From Pempheris klunzingeri (Eukaryota; Chordata; Actinopteri; Acropomatiformes; Pempheridae), in contig NC_092017.1 in NCBI RefSeq assembly GCF_042242105.1, positions 15,293,932 to 15,357,931 of the forward strand: a stretch of 64,000 bases of DNA. The letters run 5' to 3'. How positions within the stretch are numbered: position 1 is the stretch's first letter; every line of letters starts with the position of its first letter. The notes beneath the pieces were generated by a model that was not told the DNA's origin, did no database searches, and saw only the letters and a list, made by a program, of their open reading frames with translations. The position numbers and the translations under genes are program-made. Shown piece by piece: positions 12,250-22,554 of this stretch.

Positions 12250-15200
12250 TCAGAGAATAGGTTCTGTGTCGTTCCAATTGACAAAAGCATCTTTCCACCT
12301 GAAAAAAGAAAAACGCGTAAGGCATTTAGAGCTGACCCAGGTCCATAATTCATGATACTTCAGAACTAATAGCTGTGTTTTGATTATGTATGATTTTAAC
12401 AGCTCTTGATTAACAGCATGCTTGCATGTGTTTGAAGTGCCAAAAGAGCCTTACCTTGTTCGGATACAGTGCTCCAGGGGAGGAATGAGATCAGGGTCGA
12501 CATCTTGACAGCTTGGGGCCAGTTTGCCAAAGGCTGAAAATACAAACGTTAAATCAGCATTTTCAGTTGAGGCATAGTTACGATAAGCAAAATAAACCAA
12601 AACACTACAAAAGTATCAACAGGAGAAGTGAGAACTGTCATGAAAACAAGATTGTATTATAAAGACAGAAAACACACCCTAATGTACATTTTTCTGAGTG
12701 GACATTCACTAGTTTGAGAGGATAATATCAGACAACAATCAAAACAGAAAGCGCACTGAGAAAGTGATTCTACATACAGACAGTGAGGCGGATCTCCTCC
12801 TGTTGATTAGCCAGTCCATCATAATAGTAGAGGTCAAACTCCAGACCTTTGTCCTGATTGGTCAACAGCTCCCTCTGCAGGCCAAACAGCACACTGAAGT
12901 GGCTTTCACTGCACACCACCCAGATGGGGTAACAGGGAGTCTTCAGGTAAGCTCCTACCTTCGATGGAAGAAAGTAGAACACAACAGAGCAAAGTAGTTT
13001 GTTAAATTCCAGGAACTGAAACTGAACCTGCTAAATGAAACTCATTTTATTACTTTTGACATATTAAAAATGCCTTGCACACAATCTTGACCTGCCATTA
13101 ACATCTGATTCATGCTACCAAGGAGGGAGAGAAGTAAAACTCAGGATTTTGATGGGAATGATACATTTTGTATGTGTTTTAGTATTTGCTGTGTGTGTGA
13201 ACGGTGTGCAGAAAAACATGAAGATGTGTAAGACATTTCATGTTTCTTTTTTCAATGTCTTTGCTGATAATTGTATTATGAACATGGAAGAAAAACGACA
13301 GCATATTCCCGCTCTCATCAACATCACCTGAGGTTTGTATAAGATCACTGTTTTCCCCATCACTGTTTTCTGGGAACAAGAGTCTTGCATCACCTTAAAC
13401 ATGCCACGTTCCTCATAAAAACATACTCACATCCATGATTTGATTATTGACCTTCTCATTACATTTTTCTTCACCTTTTCATTTTAAATCGTTTTGTGCT
13501 CCTGCTTGAGATAACCGGAGAACCTGTTGCTTCACATTTTATTCAGTTATCCTTTTCTCGTATATGTGAACTACTTCGAAGAAAATGTTTTCAAGCAGTG
13601 ATTGTGTTGTTGACTATCCCCATTATAGTCTTAAGAACATTGTATCCATGATTTCATTAAGGAATCGCCTCTGAGGTCTTGTACTAGTATCTTGTCTGAT
13701 AGTGCCGCGGTGACCAGATGTCACTCACCTTACAGATGTTATAATGTTCAAACAAGGACAGCAGGCCAATGTCACACTGGCCTTTGATTCCCTTGAGGAG
13801 AGTCATGTTGCCATTGCCTGAGTCCAACTCCATGTCATTGTTAAAGACATTAGAAACTGCTCTGCCGCAGAGCAACAGGTTGACCAGCTCCTGATGAACA
13901 CAAATACAAAGAAGAAATCTTAGTAACTAGAGTATATTTTGTGTAGCGTTTTGCATGTTAAACTCGGATCCCTTAGTTTTTCCATCAACACACAATGTAA
14001 TGTTGCTTGTTCACAGCATTGTTGTTTGACTAGATTGGGTTTGATTAGAGGGTATGATTTTGATGTTTCAGCTGTTGATTAGAGAGTTGCCTGTTCACTA
14101 ATTTCAATACTACCTTAAACATTAACTTTGAAAGCTGTGTACTTACAGTGGCAAGAAAAAGTATGTGAACCTTTTAGAATTTCATGGTTTTCTGCATTAA
14201 TTTGTCATAAAATGTGATCTGATCGTCATCTAAGTCAAGGGTATTGACAAATATAATGTGCCTAAAATAATAACACAAAAAAAATTCTGATCTTTCATGT
14301 CTTTATTAAGAACAACCATAAAAACCTCAGTGCTAGTGGAAAAAGTATGTGAACCCTTAAGTTAATAACCTCAAAAAAGCTAATTGGAGTCAGGTGTTAG
14401 CATATCTGGAGTCTTGTTAACAAAATGAGTTTGGAGGTGTGGACTAGAGCTACTTTGACTGATAAAAACCATTCAAACTTTTTGAGTTTGCTCCACAAGA
14501 AGAATACGCTTATGTGAGCCACGCCTCGCCAAAAAGAGCTTTCAGAGGATCTATGATCAAGAGTTGTTGATTTATATAAAGTTGGAAAGGGTTACAAAGT
14601 GATTTCAAAGACTTTAGAAATTCACCAGTGTACAGTCTACAAATGGAGACACTTTGGGACTGTGGCTACTCTACCAAGAAGTGGGTGCCCAGTCAAAATG
14701 ACCCCAAGAGCACAACGAAGACTCATCAATGAGGTAAAGAAACAACCCAGAGTGACAGCCAAAGATTTGAAGGCGTCATTGGAACTGGCTAACATCTGTC
14801 TTCATGAGTCTACAGTACGTAAAACATTGAACAAGCAGGGTTTCTATGGCAGGACACCACAAAGGAAGCCGCTGCTTACTAAAAAGAACATTGCTGCACA
14901 CCTGAAGTTTGCAAAAGAGCACATTGATACTCCACAGCGGTATTGGAAAAATGTTTTGTGGACTAATGAAACTAAGATTGAACTATTTGGAAAGAAAACA
15001 CAGCACTACATCTGGCGTAAAAAGGGCACTGCATATCATCATGAAAACATCATCCCAACCTTAAAGTATGGTGGAGGAAACATGATGATTTGGGTCTGCT
15101 TTGCTGCCTCAGGACCTGGCCAGCTTGCAATCATTGAGGGGAAGATGAATTCCCAAGTGTATCAAAAAATTCTTCAGGATAATGTGAGAATGTCTGTACG

Positions 15201-18200
15201 TCAGCTGAAACTCTGTAGAAGTTGGGTGATGCAACAGGACAATGACTCAAAATACTGGAGCAAGTCCACAACAGAATGGCTTCAGAAAAACTAAATCTGC
15301 CTTTTGGAGTGGCCAAGTCAGAGCCCAGACCTCAACCCAATAGAGATGCTATGGAATGAGAAAGAGAGCCATACACATGAGACGTCCACAGAATATGACA
15401 GAGCTAAAGCAGTTCTGCCAGGAAGAATGGGCTAAAATCCCTCCTGAACGATGTGCAGGTCTGATCCACAGCTACAGGAAGCGCCTGGTTGAGGTTATTG
15501 CTGCAAAGGGGGGGTCAACCAGTTATTAATTCTAAGGGTTCACTTACTTTTTCCACTACCATTTTGAATGTTGAATGAGTGTGTTCAATAAAGACATGAG
15601 CTTTTTTTTTCGTGAATGGTTGAGAGATCAGAATTTTTTTTGTGTTATTTTAGGCACATTATATTTGTCAATACCCTTGACTTGACTGATGAAGATCAGA
15701 TCACATTTTATGACAAATTAGTGCAGAAAACCATGAAATTCCAAAAGGTTCACATTCTTTTTCTTGCCACTGTATGACCATTATGAAACTTATATCCCTA
15801 AACCGATGTCAAAAAGACCAATTGCTGTTCCTTCATTATTCATTACAATTTGTGAATCTGAATCACAAACACACACAACATCAAGTTGCTTTAGTTTTAT
15901 GTCAAACCTGAGTGCAGTAGCCATGAGCTCCGATGAGCGTGGTGGTGGGCACGTCCATATCCTCTCTTACTCTTAGGAAAGAATGAAGGAAAAAAATTAT
16001 AACGGTGGTTAATCGTCTAGATAATAAAGGTATTTATGGTGTACATCTTGTTAAGGTCATAGAACTAGGAAAGGCATGACGTACTTTTCAATGGATCGAG
16101 AGAGAACAGCAGATATGGTCAGCAATATGCATCCTAACACCCCAGTCTCAAACTGTGGAAACAAATTAGAGCATTAGGCTGCAATCTGTTGTGCATTTGA
16201 CTGACAAACTTAAACTGAGGAAGATGATTATAGAGTCTCTCACTTGTTCAATATGCTGCTCCAGAAGCAGCTGCAGGTCCCTGATGCTGTCCACAGTGAA
16301 ACAGGTGATCTAAAACAAAATGTAGTTCTAAAACTTCCACAGTAGTGCAAATCACTGCCTTCTTCTACGCTAGGTATCAACAGTGCACTCAGTGCATGAA
16401 GTACATTTTATAAATTGATAGTAGTGACACTACCACATCATGTTTACTGGACTATTGGCTCAATTCATTCCAAATACAAAAGATGTACAATCTGCAAATT
16501 AATTTAGCAGATTTTTGCATTTTAGACCCTATGAAAATGGCTCATTAAAATACTACTATTTTAAATATGAAACTCCATCTATTTGCTGCTAAATCCAACT
16601 GAATTCAAACTGGTCGTCTTGAGTGTAATTTTACTACAAAAAATTCAGCCGGTGTGTAAGCACGGGCATCTCTATACCTTTTCAAGCACTCCTTCAGATT
16701 TGTAGTGTCCAGTCGGGGTGAAATGATTTCTCCCTGAATTTCTGTTTTACAAAAGAGAGGTAAAAAAAAAACTGTTTAAATCAATGCTGCACCTGAAACA
16801 GCAGATTTATCGGGCATTTCAGAGAGCAATGCATCTTAGGGTACTGAGAGCAGTACCTGTTGGCTGTAAAGCTTCCATGGCATATGCTGTTCATATGACA
16901 TTGACATATTGAACCACCCTGATCTAAGCCAGGTATTCACATGCATTCAGCCTTGTTAAGTACCGATAATGAGGTTCTGTGCATTAGTAAATGTCTTGAT
17001 GTAGAGGATTAAGTGGATAAAAGGAGGATCTTACATTGCAATTGTGGCCTGTTTTTCCTCCCCAGCCTTCCACAGGATTTCAGCTGCAGCTAAAACAAGA
17101 CACTCTCTCCTGGTGGTGTTGGAAGGTCTTAATCTCCTGAGAACAAAGTGGCATTTGAGTGAAAAGCAGGTTGGTAATAATACAGTTAATATCCCATAGC
17201 AGAGGTCAATACTTAACAGTGGCTACAAAGCATGTCTTTATGTGCATTAATAGCACATAAAGACATGCTTCATGTTCGTGATTACAGTGGGGCACACAGA
17301 GGTTAATATTATATGTCAGAGCTCTGAATTGAACAATAACGTACTGAAGGCATGTATTGCTGCTTTTCATGTTTTCAAATAGAAGCTTCTTTAGAACAAA
17401 GGCTTGGATGGATGCCAGAACTCCACAAGGACCACCCTAGACAATAAACACGTGAAGTCCATTATATCACGGATAAATAAATATGAAAATTAGTTTAATA
17501 AATTCAAAATTTTAGAAGGATAGCACAGTTAAGATCACCTTTTTCTGCACAATTCCATATCTCAGGTCATGTGTATCTGAGAATGTGAAACCCTGATTCC
17601 TCCATTCAACACTGAAATAATTCAGGCCGTTACCAAGCAGAACCGCTTTCAATTCCTAGAGAAAACCAAAAGTAGAAAACAAACAGGAAATCAAAGACAA
17701 CCACAGAAATCGTCTCCAGCATTTCTACACAAACACTGTCAAAAATGACCAACCATAGCAGTGCGTTGGTCCATAGGGCGACTAGCATAGCTCTGCTCTG
17801 CGATGGGTCTCTGAAAGGACACTTTGGGGAGTTCTTGCAGATCCTCATCATCATCAATGTCATCTAGAAATTGATTAACACACCATCAGGTTTAACAGAT
17901 ACAAAAAAGCCAATATATACTGTGTGTATATATATACACACACAAAGTACTTACCTAAAACCATCTCAGACACATCCAAATCAGCCAAAGTTGGCTGGGT
18001 CACAGACTTTGCTCTGAGAAACAGACACAGTGTACATTGTATGTACATTACATACAAAACAGCAGCATAAAACTGTTAAATTGTCATTCCTATAACTGTA
18101 TTAGCTTTTTACTTTTTAGTCTTTTGCATGTCTTGTCCCACTTTTTCAAAACTGTTTTCCCTCTGCACTCTCTCTGGTGCACTCCGCAACTGCCGTTGTC

Positions 18201-19681
18201 CTCCTACGAAGTCAGCTGATCTGATGTCAGTTAGGCAGCTATCTAAGCTTTTTTGATGGAGGCCAGTCACAAAAAGTTTATCCCCAGGCTGCCTGTTTTC
18301 TTCTTCTTTTCTGAGCAGCAGCTGGGGAACTTCTTGCCTGCGGTTCGGCCTTTTTTTGTTCGATTCCTAAAGGAAAAAAACATCAGTATTGTGAGTATAC
18401 AGGGTATAGTGAATATCAGTAATATGATGAAAATGGGATAAATTAGTTGTTAAGAAGTGCATCAGAGGGTTAGTACCTGAGGCGTGCTAGCTATTGGTCC
18501 AGCCATCATGCCACGTCTAATTCGATTAGCTCTGCTTCTTTGGGTGCTCTCAGTGATGGAAGGTTTTTTTTCTGATTCTCTTCGTGTAAGGCTCTCCTTG
18601 TCTTGAAGGGAAGCCACCAGTGGCTGGCCTTTTTGGTCTTCTGAATCATAAGTCCAGAAACCTGTTTGATTATGACTGGACAGTCTGTCTGTCTCAGGCA
18701 ACAACGATGTACATGTTGGCGGAAAGGGGGAGATTTCCTCTATATCAGACCTATGAGAGAGATAAACCACATGGAACTACTTTTGAAAAAGTCGAGACAA
18801 CATAAAATAATGTATCAAAAACATCACTTGTGAAATACCTTGATTTGAAGTGTTTGCTAATAACAAATGCTGCTGTGCTATCCTCTGTCTTTGTGTCATT
18901 CATCACTGTTGGTGTTACTGCAGGAGAATTCGACATTGAGGTGATTGTTGGAGCAGACTGTAGGGGATCACTTTCACTGCTGGTGAACTTGTCATTCTTC
19001 AGGCCCTTGATGTGATGCTTTACAATAATCTCCAGTAATGATTTCAGGGGAGAGTTCTGAACCTGCAATGACACAGAAGTCAGCTACAGACTTTTTTAGA
19101 TTATCCACTTAACAGCAGCCAAACTCCAGCTGCAATACTTACTTTATTCTTTCTATAGAGACCCTCGATGTTGAGGATCTGCCTCAAGTGTGATCTGTTG
19201 TTGATACTGGCCTCTGTGCGAGGATGCTCCTCATCCATACAGGCAATAGTCCTCCTCAGACCCTGCGCAGCAACACAGTGTTACACAGTGACCCGTCAAA
19301 CTGGGAATTGTTGCAACGTTGACGCTGCAGAAGTTTTAAACATGGTTACGCTTTTTTGTGGCTGTTAACAAAAATAGCAGCAGCTGTGACAATGTGACCA
19401 TCATTACTATTTTACAAAAGGTCACAAATTGGGTCAGTTGCTGCAACAACAGTCAGAGTTGGATGTCTAAGCTAGTGGCACAAAATCAAACGAATCACAC
19501 ATTTTGACGCAGCAGCTGAATAAGCCAAACTCTACAGGCTAACGCTAGCAAGCTAGCTCTGTTGACGGGTTGCACGAGCCCAGCACTGGCCGCGTCCAAC
19601 ACCTACCGTGGGCTAACTCACCTTTCTACTGAGATATTCCCTCACAAGGGATGAAGAAACTTCCTCGACTGACACAGCCAT
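12250..19681 (-). CDS. MINDY4: Ubiquitin carboxyl-terminal hydrolase MINDY-4 (FAM188B)
   Basis: Predicted cysteine deubiquitinase of the MINDY family, which prefers K48-linked chains. Eighteen coding exons (minus strand): 19681-19622, 19262-19143, 19062-18839, 18750-18477, 18366-18113, 18013-17955, 17863-17754, 17655-17539, 17436-17345, 17136-17035, 16741-16678, 16309-16244, 16152-16085, 15971-15908, 13890-13729, 12958-12778, 12533-12455, 12298-12250. All phases close and give 714 residues (human about 757). The conserved N-terminus has [14 protein letters not shown], and [13 protein letters not shown] ends exon 4. The catalytic domain starts near residue 368. It keeps the predicted active-site Gln404, Cys410 (in GGPCGVLA) and His632 (in CSESHF), spaced as in MINDY-1. 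The C-terminus has [14 protein letters not shown]. The middle (about 130-350) is variable and probably disordered. The start was chosen because it aligns with the human N-terminus and is followed by a good donor. Confidence 0.95.
14146..15772 (+). mobile_element. Tc1/mariner transposon (Tc1-like, IR/DR type)
   Basis: This 1,627-bp element is flanked by the TA duplication typical of Tc1/mariner (TA at 14144-14145 and 15773-15774). Its termini are CAGTGGC...GCCACTG. Terminal inverted repeats of about 150 bp are nearly identical (14146-14300 against 15630-15772). A second transposase-site-like repeat (GAAAAAGTATGTGAACC) occurs inside each end, near 14339 and, inverted with changes, near 15536-15555. 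This matches the outer/inner IR/DR layout of Sleeping Beauty-type elements. It lies in the MINDY4 intron between exons 15908-15971 and 13729-13890, opposite to the gene. The long intact arms suggest it could still be mobilised by a transposase made elsewhere. Confidence 0.95.
14512..15529 (+). pseudogene. Inactivated Tc1-like transposase
   Basis: The longest open part (14599-15294) carries the Tc1 helix-turn-helix region and the DDE catalytic domain. The signature is damaged. The first catalytic Asp is Asn (WTNE, codon 14965-14967). The second Asp is intact (QQDND, codon 15238-15240). The Glu of NPIE (15343-15345) keeps the DD34E spacing but lies after a stop. Further lesions are in-frame TGA at 14515 and 14554, TAA at 15292 and a frameshift between about 15355 and 15365. 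The C-terminal region then resumes in another frame to a TAA at 15527-15529. The protein cannot be functional. Confidence 0.93.
17228..17270. repeat. Perfect 18-bp inverted repeat, 7-base loop
   Basis: AAGCATGTCTTTATGTGC (17228-17245) is followed by ATTAATA and its exact reverse complement (17253-17270). It lies in the MINDY4 intron between exons 17345-17436 and 17035-17136 and would form a stem-loop in DNA or RNA of either strand. Confidence 0.97.
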
Positions 19682-19689
19682 GGCGCTGG

Positions 19690-20460
19690 CCTTCCTCTGA
19701 CATAGATAAACAAGACGACGCTGTACTGTCGATAGCCTTCAGCTAACCGTCCAGCGAAGCATCACAAGGCTGTGGCTGTGCTGCGCCTCATAGTGCATAA
19801 ATGTGCACGGTGGGCTCGTCAGAGACCTTCTTTACGTGTTGGATACTGGTGACACTGCACGTCTGTCATATGGATGCTCTGGCTGTAATACGGAGCTATA
19901 ATACGTCCATGGTCTGTCGGAGTCGTTGCTTCACAATGTGCGTTTCCATGGCGATGCCAGTCGCTCCGCTCTCGCGCTATTACGTAGTAGATGGATGGGG
20001 GACACAAACATGGCGGCCTACTATTATTAATGGGAATAGAGCAGAGCGGCGCATCCGGGAACTTCAACCTCCGACACGTCCCCGCCCCTTTCTGAGGGAA
20101 ACACATGACACTCACCGGAGACTTTGATGTAAAGTAGAGGTACAAAACAACCTCAATAGGAAACCAGCTGAGTGAAATTACTTTAGAAATGACTTGAAGA
20201 CACCGTGTCTGGCAAATATACACCCTCTCTGATTGACCCGGAAAGCGCAAGATATACGGAAAAGGTTAATTTGATCCACTCCAACAGGCTATGAATTTTT
20301 ATACAATTAGTATTAGCTACCTTGCTAAAGAGGATGAGCGCTCACAGGGTCTCTGTCACTGTACATAGCTGTTAATATTAAACTCATCCAAGTAAAATTG
20401 GTTTGGCTTTACGCCCCTTAAATGAGCAAAGCTGGAACAGGATGAAGAAGCACAGGTGAG
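19690..20460. promoter_or_regulatory. Likely MINDY4 promoter region, possibly divergent
   Basis: The sequence upstream of the MINDY4 start is richer in CpG than its surroundings, as expected for a housekeeping promoter. A YY1-like AACATGGCGGCC occurs at about 20008. A good donor (CACAG|GTGAGT, 20450-20460) on the plus strand could end a divergent non-coding exon, but no partner exon or coding sequence is visible on that strand before NEXN. The promoter call is inferred from position and composition only. Confidence 0.4.
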
Positions 20461-21660
20461 TCTTTTCACACTCTTGCAGGTGAGCCATATAACGTTAGCA
20501 TGTAGCTGGAGTCATAAAACCCTTCGATCAAGATCTTTTTCAGGACATGGTGTGGGAACAAATCAGAGATCAGCAATGTGGGGTTAAATCCTGGTGCAAC
20601 CAACTCCGCAACATCTCTTTGGCACAGAGTTATTAATTAAAATTGGCTTGTTTAAGTGTGGACGCTGTTACCGGATATGCGGAACAAGGGATTTGCGTGG
20701 TGATGAAAACTACTCTGGGTGACATATTGCTGATCTGATCTCTACTCACCTGACGCAAATTTACGTCGCTACGTAACAGTTCATTCAGTGTCTCACAACC
20801 TACAGAGGGAGCATTACCATGAATGTATAAAGACAAAATGACATTGCATAGGCATTACAGCTTATGAATGACCGTCTGGATACAAAAAAATGGCCACAAG
20901 ATAAATGTAAGTGGAAGCAAGATTATTAACAGGATAGAAAAGTAGAAAATAAATGTATTTTTTCAAAACGATTTCATGTTAATCTTTGCTGAAAGTGTTA
21001 CAATCTTTACATTTACTGTTCGATTGTGAATTTTACCTACAAAAATTGCTGTTTTTGTGTAATTTATGACAGATCACGCTTTAATTGAAGCAACCTATGA
21101 GGAGCATGGCTGACATGGCCTCTTGTGGGGCCCAGGCAGAGAGTTTGCTGTTAGGCCCCTACTGATCCACCAGCATGGACTGTATGTCCACCACCCAGCT
21201 CCCAACCGTGCACTTCAAGTTGTCATTCGATTCAGAGCAACCAATACTCCTATGAAGGGATAATACTACATTTGTGTTACTTTGTGGTATTTGATCAAAT
21301 ACCATTTTATCAAGAAAATGTATCGTATGCACACTATAGAGAAAATATGCAAAAATTTGCTAAAAATGCAGCTACTGCTTAATTGATATTGTACTTTAGA
21401 TGTGCAGATTCCCTAACAATTTTGAAGTTGATCAAATTACCAAAACCAGTTGATATGCAGTGAGCCTGGGGCTCCTTGGGATCTGGACCCCCACAGCAAT
21501 TGCCCACTATACTAATTTGTGCAATTTCTCCCCATACTCTGGGGCTTGTTTCCCACCGTTAGTCTCTGGTTTAACAACATTTGGGTTTGTAAATGTAGAT
21601 CAGGCACTAGGTAGAAGTAGTTTAAGTCTTCCCTGTGCGACAATAAAAGACACCACAAGA
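20461..21660. other. Intergenic, MINDY4 / NEXN
   Basis: AT-rich sequence between the MINDY4 promoter and the presumed NEXN poly(A) site. I see no exon, RNA gene or mobile element. Confidence 0.5.
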
Positions 21661-21664
21661 ATTC

Positions 21665-22389
21665 TGTTATTTTTGTTAATTTTATTAAAACATTTTAATT
21701 TATAATATATGACAAATATTCAGGCTAGCCTATGTTTCTTTTCATTATCAAACCACAAAACGGTGACCTAATGTCCAGCACAACTGAATTATGACAACTG
21801 CATTAAGAGTAATACATTTAACTCAAAAAGAAAAGGGGGGGTTGATACATGAAAAGTCAACATATTAAACTTTTTTTAGATGCTGCATTTGGGTTTACAG
21901 TTTCACTGAAAATGGTGTACACACGATTTCAAATTGTTTTGTCAACAGACCCTTCACTGTGAATTTCCAATTAAGTTATGATGTACATGTTACCCCTTGA
22001 TATAATACCACCAAAGTATCAGAATACATGCTAATTAATACGGATGACGCTGTTGAGTAGTTGTAGAATCCCCAAGCAAGCTTGTAAGATGTGTTACTGA
22101 TATTCCTGTATCTTGTTCTTTAAAATTAGCACACAAGGACATCTTGCTTTTTACATTTCAGTGCCTCAAGCAAAGTGTTTCCCACGTATGGACCTTACAG
22201 TGTGATATTTACAACACAGTACTATGATACTTGAAAATTGCTGGTTTCCAAAATGTAATGAGGGCCTTGCAGCGAAGGTTGTTTCCAACAAGAACAATTA
22301 AGAATCGTGTCTGTTTTTGGCACAAGTATTATCCTACCCTAACAGGGAGTGCAGTTTTACAATTGAGTAATACGTAAACAACATCTTGC

Positions 22390-22421
<32 letters not shown>

Positions 22422-22554
22422 GTGTATCCCTCCCTTAGGAATGCCAAGCATACTGCTGTTTTCTTCCCTCTGCTGTTTCACCGTACCATGAGGGGCGAAG
22501 TTTTACAAAAAGAGTGAGAGACAACAGGGAAAGTTTCCAGAACATGGAAGGGCA
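21665..22554 (-). other. nexn: NEXN 3' untranslated region
   Basis: Runs from the NEXN stop to a minus-strand AATAAA (complement at 21681-21686). It contains a GT repeat at 22392-22420, which reads as CA repeats in the mRNA. The assignment rests on position and on this being the first convincing poly(A) signal. Confidence 0.6.

Noticed and set aside
19819-20250. 143-codon minus-strand ORF
   Set aside because: Lies upstream of the MINDY4 start in the promoter region; composition explains the open frame and no domain is visible.
20431-20460. Short ATG-led exon ending in GTGAGT as a coding first exon
   Set aside because: The frames stop within a few codons and no acceptor or continuation was found; kept only as a possible non-coding exon.
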